From assembly GCF_900114485.1 (NCBI RefSeq), contig NZ_FOTF01000010.1, positions 92,136 through 156,135 on the forward strand: a stretch of DNA of 64,000 nt, given 5' to 3'. A program made the translations under genes and the position numbers. Source of the stretch: Loktanella salsilacus (lineage in GTDB: Bacteria > Pseudomonadota > Alphaproteobacteria > Rhodobacterales > Rhodobacteraceae). Of the stretch, positions 55,912 to 62,944 are shown one piece after another. Position 1 is the stretch's first letter. Each line of letters starts with the position of its first letter. The notes under the pieces were generated by a model. It did not search any database. It was given only the letters and a program-made list of their open reading frames with translations, and had not been told where the DNA came from.

Positions 55912-57110
55912 GCGGGGTCGGCGGGGGCGTCTGCCTCTGCCGGGGTGTCATTCGCGGCGGCGTCGGTGATTTTGCCCATCAGCACATTCGCGGCAGTTTT
56001 CATGCGGGGCATAAAGCCGCCAAGCGCTACGTCGCGGTCGGCGACCAGCGGGATGCGCTTTTCGGGCATGCCTTCAAGGTTGATCACCAACTCGCCCAAC
56101 TGCTCGCCTGCTGCAATCGGCGCGCGCACGGGGCTGTCATAGACGACATCGGCGGTCAGGTTGTCTTGCTGCATCACGGGGATCAGCAAGGACAAATCGT
56201 TCGCCACGGTCAGACCGACCTGCTCAGCCTCGCCCATCCAGACAGAGGCGTCGGCGATCACGGTGCCTTTGGTCGCGACGTCCTTTTGCGCAAACTGGCG
56301 AAAGGCCCAGTTGACGACTTTCTCGCTTTCCTCGCGCCGCTCTGCGGTGCTGTCCATGCCCGACAGGACAAAGATGATGCGGCGGCCGTCCTGTTTGGCG
56401 GACCCGACAAGGCCGTAGCCCGCCTCTGTCGTGTGGCCGGTTTTCAGACCGTCAGCCCCGATGCCAAGCCCAAGGATCGGGTTGCGATTCTGGCTGTTGG
56501 ACGGCACGCGGCCATCGAACAGGAATTCCTGTTCGGAAAAGATCGGATAGAACGTGGGGTAGTCGGTGATCAGGTGATCGGCCAGCGTGCCAAGGTCGCG
56601 CATCGACATCTCGTGGCCTTTGGCAGGCCAGCCGTTCGAATTCGCAAAGGTCGAATTCATCATCCCCATCTGCCGCGCCCGGTCGGTCATCATGCGGGCA
56701 AAGCCGGCCTCTGTGCCGTCTGGCGACAGCGCTTCTGCCAGCACGGCAGAGGCGTCGTTGCCGGACAAGACGATCACGCCGCGCAGCAGGTCTTCGACTT
56801 TGACGCGGTCGGTGGTGTCCAGAAACATGCTCGACCCGTCATAGCTGGCGGCATGTTCCGACACGGGCAGTTCTTCGTCGATGCGCAGGCGGCCATCGGC
56901 AATCGCCTCGAACGCCATGTAGATTGTCATCAGCTTGGACATGGACGCAGGCGGCAAGGGCCGGTCGGCGTCTTTGGCCAGCAGGACCGTGCCAGTGCTT
57001 TCGTCCAGCACATAGGCCGCGCGCGCAGAGGTGTTAAAGGCCTGCGCCTGCGCGCTGCCAGCGACGGCGCAGATCAGCAGGGCCGCAAAGGGGCGAAGAG
57101 TGGCAAACAT
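55908..57110 (-). CDS. dacA: D-alanyl-D-alanine carboxypeptidase (penicillin-binding protein 5/6 type)
   Basis: The product has 400 residues with a signal peptide. The serine enzyme triads are SxxK in PPASMSKLMTIYMAF, SGN in IVLSGNDASAVLAEAL and KTG in DGLKTGHTTEAGYGL. It trims the fifth D-Ala from peptidoglycan side chains. The C-terminal beta domain (about 270-370) is present. The tail ends in Asp/Pro/Ala-rich repeats with no clear amphipathic anchor, so membrane attachment is unsure. Confidence 0.95.
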   Translation of the reverse strand: MFATLRPFAALLICAVAGSAQAQAFNTSARAAYVLDESTGTVLLAKDADRPLPPASMSKLMTIYMAFEAIADGRLRIDEELPVSEHAASYDGSSMFLDTTDRVKVEDLLRGVIVLSGNDASAVLAEALSPDGTEAGFARMMTDRARQMGMMNSTFANSNGWPAKGHEMSMRDLGTLADHLITDYPTFYPIFSEQEFLFDGRVPSNSQNRNPILGLGIGADGLKTGHTTEAGYGLVGSAKQDGRRIIFVLSGMDSTAERREESEKVVNWAFRQFAQKDVATKGTVIADASVWMGEAEQVGLTVANDLSLLIPVMQQDNLTADVVYDSPVRAPIAAGEQLGELVINLEGMPEKRIPLVADRDVALGGFMPRMKTAANVLMGKITDAAANDTPAEADAPADPA

Positions 57111-57130
57111 GAAAAGCGCTCCGGCAGGGT

Positions 57131-58021
57131 CTAGTTGGTAACGGCGTAGGCATCCGGGAAGCCAAGTCCCTTGATCTTTGTCAGCACGGCGCTGCGGTCG
57201 CCCGCTGTTGGGGCGGGGCCAACGATGACGCGCCAGAAGGCTTTGCCTTGGCTGTTTCCGGCCAGAACCTGCGCCGACAAGCCGTTGTCGCGCAGACGGT
57301 CAGCTGTGGTGTTGGCGTTTGCCTCTACGCTGAAAATACCGATCTGGATGAAAGGCTTATCAAGCGAAGAGCCTGTCGCAGCGGGTGCCGGGGCCGGGGC
57401 GGGCGCAGGTGTTGCGGCGGCCAGTTCGGTCGTCACGGCGGGGGCAGGCTCTGCGCCTGTGCTGGTGGGCTCGGTGCTAGCGGGTTCCAGCGGCGTGGCG
57501 GCGATGACTTCAGGTGCGTCGAAATCAGTGATCGCAGTTTCCGTCGGCGCTGGGGCCTCTTCACGGCGCAGCGCGATGACGCTGAGCGTTGTGGGCGATC
57601 CAGCAAGGATACCAAGCGTTTCTGCCGCGTCAGACGACACTTGCAGCGCGGGGCCGGGGTTTTCCAGCTCTCGGCGGAACAGGGCACCGATCACGAACTT
57701 ACCGTTGGACGGGTTGCGGATGATCACACGCTCTGGGTCGGTGACGGTGGGGTGGGCGACCCAAACGCCGCCCAGCGACGGGCGACCGTCCCACAGGCCT
57801 GCTTCTGAGATCGAAAACACTTCTGGTGCTTCGATGTCGCGTTCGACCAGCGACATGCCGTCCGTGGCAACCGCACCTGCCGCGCCGTTTCCGGTCGCGC
57901 CCGCGCCAAAGCTTGGCATCTTGTCACATCCGGCCAGTGCCGTCGCTGCCATCAAAGCCATCACCCCGGCGGTCCGCCGCAGTGTGTTCGAAGCTGCCGT
58001 GATTTGCGATGTGTCCGCCAT
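57131..58021 (-). CDS. SPOR domain lipoprotein-like protein
   Basis: The product has 296 residues. The N-terminal segment MALMAATALAGCDKMP after about 20 residues resembles a lipobox (LAGC), so an outer-membrane lipoprotein is likely. A Pro/Ala/Thr-rich linker leads to the SPOR domain (about 220-295: FIQIGIFSVEANANTTADRL, FWRVIVGPAPTAGDRSAVLTKIKGLG). SPOR domains bind denuded septal glycan. First gene of the SPOR-dacA-tmk-holB-tatD-MBL operon, 20 bases before dacA. Confidence 0.9.
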   Translation of the reverse strand: MADTSQITAASNTLRRTAGVMALMAATALAGCDKMPSFGAGATGNGAAGAVATDGMSLVERDIEAPEVFSISEAGLWDGRPSLGGVWVAHPTVTDPERVIIRNPSNGKFVIGALFRRELENPGPALQVSSDAAETLGILAGSPTTLSVIALRREEAPAPTETAITDFDAPEVIAATPLEPASTEPTSTGAEPAPAVTTELAAATPAPAPAPAPAATGSSLDKPFIQIGIFSVEANANTTADRLRDNGLSAQVLAGNSQGKAFWRVIVGPAPTAGDRSAVLTKIKGLGFPDAYAVTN

Positions 58022-58244
58022 TGCTCGCCCTTTTGATCTTTGGGCGTGGCCTACCGTTTCACACGGCCTTGATCAGCGCACACCCGTATGCGCAGCCCGC
58101 CCCCAAGGGGGAGGCCGCAATTAACCGCACCCTAGCGCTATGCCTGCCGTTTTGAAAGAGTTCCGCGCAGCCCCTGCGCGGATTTCCCCAAAGCGTGAAG
58201 TGACTTTACGCGCCCCGCAGCTTGCCTTATGACGCGCGCATCGC

Positions 58245-58334
58245 GGAGGCTTGGCAGAGTGGTCGAATGCACCGGTCTTGAAAACCGGCGAGGGTGTGAG
58301 CCCTCCCAGGGTTCGAATCCCTGAGCCTCCGCCA
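58245..58334 (+). tRNA. tRNA-Ser (anticodon UGA)
   Basis: The acceptor stem is GGAGGCT/AGCCTCC. The anticodon stem CCGGT/ACCGG holds the loop CTTGAAA, giving UGA. A long variable arm is present and CCA is encoded. It is the site of an integrated element: an integrase gene lies 127 bases downstream. Confidence 0.97.
58309..58334. other. Likely left attachment site in the tRNA-Ser 3' end
   Basis: The T-arm and 3' acceptor half of tRNA genes commonly form the attB core for tyrosine integrases. The AT-rich run just after it (58335-58440) with repeated TTAATAA and TAGTATTAGT motifs would suit integrase arm-binding sites. No second copy of this 26-base end was found in the window, so attR must be beyond 64,000. 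Confidence 0.45.
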
Positions 58335-58461
58335 GATTGAATTTGACTTATTTTAAATTTTTTACTATATTTTAGATACTTAACTAATAAATTTCTGTGT
58401 AGTATTAGTTATCAGCCTTGATTTGCTACCCATTTTGCCCCACATTCTGCTACACTAGGCG

Positions 58462-59814
58462 GTGGTGGAAGCAATGTCTGACAATCTCATCCTGCGCGGC
58501 AAGACCTACTATTTGAAGCGTCGTGTGCCGTCGCGGTATGCGGAGGTTGAGCCGCGCCCTGTGATCTGGGAAAGCTTGAAGACCGATTCTAGGACGATCG
58601 CGGGCCAGAAATTGGAGCGGGTCTGGAGCGGATATCTGGATGGATGGGAGGCGAAGCTCGCCGGACGTGACGGCGATGCCGAGGCTCGCTTTCGCGCCGC
58701 CCGCAACCTGGCGGCGACGAGAGGATATGCTTTTCTGACAGCGGAGGCCGTATCGACGCTGCCGTTGGCTGAACTGCTTGCAAGGGTGGAATCAACGCAG
58801 ATCAAGATTGGCTTACCGGAGCCGGAAACGGCGCTGGCAGTCTTGGGCGGGGTCGAGGAACCGGGACTGCTGCTCTCCGACTTGGTGGCGCACATCGAAG
58901 AGATTTCGGCTCATGAGAACCGCTTCAAAAGCACGCAGCAAATGCGGTTGTGGCGCAATGATCGCAAGCGGTCGGTTGCCAACTTAATTACAGCTCTCGG
59001 TGGAGATCGCTCTGTCGCGCAGATCGGCGCGGCTGAGGCGCGCGTGCATCGCAAGTGGTGGAAGGCGCGTTTAGTAACCGAGAAGCTAAAGATTGACAGC
59101 GCGAACAAGGATCTCACCTATATGAGCGGGATGCTGCGGCGATACTACGACCATCTCGAGCATCCCGACCCGCCGCGGCCTTACGCCGGCGTGACGATTA
59201 GAGACCGGCACGCCAAACCTGCACGTAAAAAGGAAGTGCCTGTCGACTGGATCACAGAGCGCTGGCTGAAGCCCGGCGCGCTTGACGGCCTGAACAACGA
59301 GGCGCGGGATATCTTATTAATTAGCATCGAGACCGGATGTCGCCAGTCGGAAATCTTCGAGCTGCCGGCCCACGCATTCCAGTTAAATGTCGCTATTCCT
59401 CACCTTCTTATCGCTAATGAAGATGGCGAAAAAGATGAGATTGACCGACGGGAGATCAAAAACATTCATTCTGAGCGTCAGGTGCCGCTTGTCGGTCTCG
59501 CGCTGGCCGCCGCGAGGCGCCACCCAGACGGCTTCCCGCGGTATCGCCACACGCGAAACTATTCCGATACCGTAAACAAGTTTCTGCGTGAGAACGATTT
59601 GTTACCTAAGGGTGTGACAATAGGCGGGGTGCGCCACATGTGGGAAAGCCGATTGAAGGCAGCCGGCGTGGCCATGGATGACAGGGGCGAAATCATGGGC
59701 CATAGCGTCAAGGAAATTCGTGGGCGCGAAGTCTATGGGGACGATATCGAACTGCAAATGCGGCGCAATGTGGTATCCAAGATCGCCCTTCCTGTTCCCG
59801 AACACCTGATGTGA
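58462..59814 (+). CDS. Tyrosine-type site-specific integrase
   Basis: The product has 450 residues. A DUF6538-like N-terminal region (LILRGKTYYLKRRVPSRYAEV) is followed by a SAM-like core-binding domain (about 140-235). The catalytic domain has Arg near 294 (TGCRQSEI), the second Arg near 391 with His 392 (VTIGGVRHMW), His near 414 (IMGHS) and the nucleophile Tyr near 425 (EVYGDDI). The box II His of HxxR is Gly (G388) here, a change also found in some active integrases. It is oriented away from tRNA-Ser. The start could be a few codons later (MSDN). Confidence 0.9.
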   Translation: MVEAMSDNLILRGKTYYLKRRVPSRYAEVEPRPVIWESLKTDSRTIAGQKLERVWSGYLDGWEAKLAGRDGDAEARFRAARNLAATRGYAFLTAEAVSTLPLAELLARVESTQIKIGLPEPETALAVLGGVEEPGLLLSDLVAHIEEISAHENRFKSTQQMRLWRNDRKRSVANLITALGGDRSVAQIGAAEARVHRKWWKARLVTEKLKIDSANKDLTYMSGMLRRYYDHLEHPDPPRPYAGVTIRDRHAKPARKKEVPVDWITERWLKPGALDGLNNEARDILLISIETGCRQSEIFELPAHAFQLNVAIPHLLIANEDGEKDEIDRREIKNIHSERQVPLVGLALAAARRHPDGFPRYRHTRNYSDTVNKFLRENDLLPKGVTIGGVRHMWESRLKAAGVAMDDRGEIMGHSVKEIRGREVYGDDIELQMRRNVVSKIALPVPEHLM

Positions 59815-59818
59815 CCTG

Positions 59819-60082
59819 TCAGCGGGCGCGAGCCTGTTTGGCTAGCGCTCTTGCTCGGGCCAAGGCGCTGGAGGAGACTCGCGCGGCCTCGAGCTCGGCC
59901 TCGAGACGCAGGAAAATCGGCAGGTAAGCTTCGTTCTCGTCAAGCAGGATCGCGACAAGCTCAAGTGCGGCTTCTATGCGTGCAACGTCAATGACCTGCC
60001 CTTTTGTCTGCGCACGCGAAGCGGCCGGCTGCGCAGGGGCGCAGTCGGCGGCGTTGCTTTGCGATGTCAGATCAATAGGCAA
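59819..60082 (-). CDS. Small hypothetical protein next to the integrase
   Basis: The product has 87 residues, Ala-rich. A central helix reads VIDVARIEAALELVAILLDEN, then FLRLEAELEAARVSSSALARARALAKQARAR, so mostly helical, perhaps coiled coil. It is convergent with the integrase, with 4 bases between the stops. It might be an accessory protein of the element. No family recognised; coding status is moderately likely. Confidence 0.5.
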   Translation of the reverse strand: MPIDLTSQSNAADCAPAQPAASRAQTKGQVIDVARIEAALELVAILLDENEAYLPIFLRLEAELEAARVSSSALARARALAKQARAR

Positions 60083-60588
60083 GACTTTTCAGTGCGCGTG
60101 AGCGCATCCTTTGGGGTGTGACTGGGCGGGAGAGCGTCAGGGACGCGATGGGTTAGATTTATCAGGTCCGGAACGCAAATACACCTGATCGCCAGGAGAA
60201 AGCTGTGGATACGCATGAAGTTTCCGTGGACGGCGGCATCGAGACACTTGCATCGCGTTTTGAAGGCCGTCTTTCCGAGACGATCGGCCGCTGCGTTTGA
60301 ACTGTTTGCCATGAACGCCTTGGCGCGTCGCTGGACCGGGACGTGGCCCCGCAAGACCCCTGATCCAGCGTCACGAAGATCTGCAGCGGAATTGTCGCTC
60401 CCATGGGGAATTTTGACCTCGGAAGTCTATGACCGCGCAAACTGGCAAGTCGTCCAAATTTAGATTGTTCTCCCAACTTAGCCAAGTTTGCTACATCGTG
60501 AGTCCACTTTTCACTCCGAAAACCGTCTTTAAGGCCAACGTCGATTTTCCACGGTGGCCGCGAAACACGAGAACGGAGAACGTGAATC
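60083..60588. other. 506-base stretch with no convincing gene
   Basis: Overlapping ORFs on both strands lack family character. One short frame stands out: GTG 60205 to TGA 60300, 31 residues, with AGGAGAA 5 bases upstream and good codons. It could be the start of a gene cut by a stop. The remainder looks like eroded DNA. Confidence 0.4.
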
Positions 60589-61203
60589 ATGACGAACGAC
60601 AAGCCTGAATGGCCGAAGGGGCCGCCCCGCCCGATCGGTCCGCCTGCGGCGAAAGAGTCGCCGACGGGCCAGCCCGAACCCCAACCAGACTCAGCACCTC
60701 GACCGATGCAGAAATCCGCACGCGAGAGCGGTGATAGCGCCGTCGGTGCGGACTGGCTAAAGCCCGCTGCCGAAGCGACCGGCGACGCGCCCGATGTCGG
60801 CGTACCGGCAGAGACGTTGCGGTCGACCTATACAGACTGGGCTGAGCAGAGGGCGCAGGCCGGTGGCACGTTCTTGGCGGTTCTTCTGGGAAAATGCGGT
60901 GCGGCCATCGGCAATGCGCGCGTTGCGACCGCGGGGCCAGGCACCTGGTTCCTAGCCGTGCTGTGGATCATGACCGTTGGCACGTCCGGGGCGGCTAAGT
61001 CGCCTGCCATCTGGGCCGTTGTCGATCTTTACGAAAAGCTCGAACAGCGGCTGCGGGCCGCGCATGGGGACGATCGGGACCTGACTGAACGAGAGCGTGC
61101 CGAAATCGCTGCGGACGATGCGCAGCATCAACGCATCCTGGCGGCGACGGGTACCAACGATGCGAATACGAGCGCACCAGCGTCGTCATCACAACCAACT
61201 TGA
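60589..61203 (+). pseudogene. N-terminal fragment of a DUF3987-type (primase/helicase-like) protein
   Basis: The frame encodes 204 residues. A Pro-rich start leads to LAVLLGKCGAAIGNARVAT, LWIMTVGTSGAAKSPAIW and VDLYEKLEQRL. These fit the opening of DUF3987 domains, where G-T-S-G-A-A-K-S is a Walker A-like loop. The normal protein continues for hundreds of residues with Walker B. Here, after about residue 190, the DNA turns into IS21 istB sequence in another frame, so the ORF end is artificial. Probably an inactive remnant. Confidence 0.6.
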
Positions 61204-61379
61204 GCTTCAGCGAATGGGCCAGCGTGTTCGGCGATGCGAAAATGACTACCGCGCTCCTCGACCGCCTCACCCACCGCTGCCACATCCTGGATACCGGTAA
61301 TGACAGCTATCGGTTCAAGGCCAGCTCAGAGACCGCGAAAAAGAAACGAAAGGAGACAGCAGCATTGACGCCATCATGA
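61161..61379 (+). pseudogene. istB: C-terminal remnant of an IS21-family IstB helper ATPase
   Basis: The frame starting near 61161 reads [17 protein letters not shown] and then [20 protein letters not shown] before stopping at 61377-61379. This is the unmistakable tail of IstB, the ATPase that directs IS21 transposition. The first three quarters of istB and all of istA are missing. It is out of frame with the DUF3987-like ORF it interrupts. Confidence 0.9.
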
Positions 61380-61452
61380 CGCAAAGAACATAACAACTGG
61401 GTGGGTCAAGTCTCGGTGACAATGCCGGGTCAGTTCTCAGTGACAATCAACA
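61161..61452 (+). mobile_element. IS21-family remnant with right terminal repeat
   Basis: After the istB tail, GTGGGTCAAGTCTCGGTGAC and GGGTCAGTTCTCAGTGACAA (about 61401-61446), ending CAATCAACA at 61452, form the usual IS21 end with two repeated units. The left part of the element is deleted. It cannot move by itself. Confidence 0.8.
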
Positions 61453-61480
61453 CAGCAGATCTCAAAGCGACCGGAAAAGA

Positions 61481-61853
61481 CATGGATGTCCTGATCTACA
61501 AAACAGCGCTGATGGTTGAGAAGTGTCCCGATTGGCTCACGCTGGGCGATGCCGTGGAGCTGAGAATGTTGGAAGATGGAAGGGTGAAATCCCACGCCGT
61601 GAACAAGGAGCGGTGGATCCTTTTGTTCGGCAAGAGACGTTTGGTCCGGATCGGAACATTGGGAGAACAAACAGCCAGCCTCTTGCGTCCGGCGTTGGCA
61701 CGGAACTCTCATCTCAGGGTCCGCATCGTTGAGCTGATAACCTCGAAGCTGTCAGGCGACAAAAAGGCTCATATCTCGGTTTCTGTCTGGGGGGATACCA
61801 AGGCGCTGGTCACAGAGGGTGCGGAGGCCTTTCCTGACCAGCGCCTGACTTAA
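61481..61853 (+). CDS. Hypothetical protein, probably 5'-truncated by the IS21 end
   Basis: From ATG 61481, 123 residues can be made. The open frame runs on upstream through the IS end, so the original gene may have been longer. Parts such as GDAVELRMLEDGRVKSHAV and ASLLRPALARNSHLRVRIVEL weakly recall HIRAN domains. No motif is decisive. It could be expressed or be a remnant. Confidence 0.4.
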
Positions 61854-61906
61854 TCAACTTGGTGCGGAACTTTGGACCGGAAAGCTAACCCGCTGGTGCG
61901 ATACAG

Positions 61907-62078
61907 CTAACGTTTACCTATCAGGGATAGTTTTCCGTCTCTCAACCAGTCATCAAGTTTCGACCAGCGCTTGCGCCCCGATACGTTTTTGACAGCGATG
62001 GCGACGGCCCGCTTTTGACCGACCAGAACGACCAGTTTCTTGCCACGGGTGACCCCGGTGTAGAGTAACCACTTCGTT
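61907..62078 (-). pseudogene. C-terminal fragment of a RecD-like DNA helicase
   Basis: Read on the minus strand, this encodes WLLYTGVTRGKKLVVLVGQK followed by RAVAIAVKNVSGRKRWSKLDDWL and a stop at 61907-61909. YTGVTRGKK is helicase motif VI of the RecD2/UvrD C-terminal fold. The upstream rest of the gene is cut off at the IS66 boundary near 62079. Only about 57 codons remain. Confidence 0.8.
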
Positions 62079-62110
62079 GTGACCGCCTGCCTGATTTCCG
62101 GCTGATTTGC

Positions 62111-62150
62111 TAAGATACGTGCTTAACGACGTCGTTAGCGACGTATCTTA
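62111..62150. repeat. 40-bp imperfect palindrome at the IS66 left end
   Basis: TAAGATACGT (62111-62120) is inversely repeated as ACGTATCTTA (62141-62150), and the centre TAACGACGTCGTTA is a perfect palindrome. The overall symmetry has a few mismatches. It lies 13 bases before tnpA, so it may be an operator or transposase site. Confidence 0.75.
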
Positions 62151-62163
62151 GGTGGGTTCGGCG

Positions 62164-62538
62164 ATGCGTGGTGAGATACTTGGGTTTGAACGTCGGCGTC
62201 GCTGGAGCGACGAGGAGAAACTCGGAATTGTCATGGCGGTGGGCGTAGATGATGCGACGGTCACGCAGGTGGCGCAGCGTCACGAGATCACGCGGCAACA
62301 GATCTATGCGTGGCGACATGATCTGAAGAACAAAGGACTTTGGTCGCCTGACGTTGGTACTCTCTTCCTTCCTTTTGATATTCCGACGCATGGCGTTCCC
62401 GCCATTGCAGACACGCCCATCATTGCGGCCCCGATGGCGGTCGAGGTGCGCCTGCGCAACGGCCGCAGCCTGCACTTCGACAGCAACATGGCTGCAGTGG
62501 CGCTGACGCAGCTGATCCGCGCAGTGGAAGCGGTATGA
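62164..62538 (+). CDS. tnpA: IS66 accessory protein TnpA
   Basis: The product has 124 residues. The N-terminal helix-turn-helix region reads RRRWSDEEKLGIVMAVG, then VTQVAQRHEITRQQIYAWRHDL. The Leu/Arg-rich tail VEVRLRNGRSLHFDSNM is usual for IS66 orf1. It is needed for efficient IS66 transposition. ATG 62164 is preferred to GTG 62152. The stop overlaps tnpB by 4 bases. Confidence 0.92.
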   Translation: MRGEILGFERRRRWSDEEKLGIVMAVGVDDATVTQVAQRHEITRQQIYAWRHDLKNKGLWSPDVGTLFLPFDIPTHGVPAIADTPIIAAPMAVEVRLRNGRSLHFDSNMAAVALTQLIRAVEAV

Positions 62539-62882
62539 TTGGTCCGGGCACTGGCGTTCGCGTCTACGTGGCTTGCGGCGTGACGGACATGCGCAAAGGC
62601 ATCGCCGGTCTTGCGGCGCTGACTCAGGATGTGCTGCGCCAGAAGCCGACGGGCGGTGCGGTCTTCGCCTTTCGCGGCCGCAGGGGCGACCGGCTCAAGC
62701 TTCTGTATTGGGACGGCCAGGGCTTTTGTCTCTACTACAAAGTCTTGGAGCGCGGCCGCTTTCCCTGGCCTGCGATGACCGAGGGTGCCGTCCGGCTGAC
62801 GTCCGCGCAGCTCGCCATGCTCTGGGAAGGCATTGACTGGCGCAGGCCGGATTGGGGCGGACCGCCGGCCCGTGTGGGCTGA
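62535..62882 (+). CDS. tnpB: IS66 accessory protein TnpB
   Basis: The product has 115 residues. Motifs: GVRVYVACGVTDMRKGIAGL, GGAVFAFRGRRGDRLKLLYW and DGQGFCLYYKVLERGRF are typical of IS66 orf2 (YhfC/TnpB). This is not the Cas12-like TnpB of IS200/IS605. It overlaps tnpA by ATGA. Confidence 0.95.
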   Translation: MIGPGTGVRVYVACGVTDMRKGIAGLAALTQDVLRQKPTGGAVFAFRGRRGDRLKLLYWDGQGFCLYYKVLERGRFPWPAMTEGAVRLTSAQLAMLWEGIDWRRPDWGGPPARVG

Positions 62883-62944
62883 ATATATGATTCAAAACGC
62901 TTTGTTTTTATAGCGCTATCACGTGCCCTGTGGTAGAAATGTGC

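Noticed and set aside
58195..58244. Promoter for tRNA-Ser
   Set aside because: The best candidate boxes (TGACTT and CTTATG) have 19-base spacing and poor matches, so no call was made.
60215..60463. 82-residue plus-strand ORF in the island
   Set aside because: No recognisable motif and no good ribosome site. It overlaps the better-formed mini-ORF at 60205 in another frame.
60162..60602. 146-residue minus-strand ORF in the island
   Set aside because: No family features, Ser/Arg-rich. It overlaps other equally weak frames and the start of the DUF3987-like gene.
62535..62882. TnpB as a possible RNA-guided nuclease of the IS200/IS605 type
   Set aside because: The protein is the 115-residue IS66 orf2 and shares only the name. 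It has no RuvC motifs.
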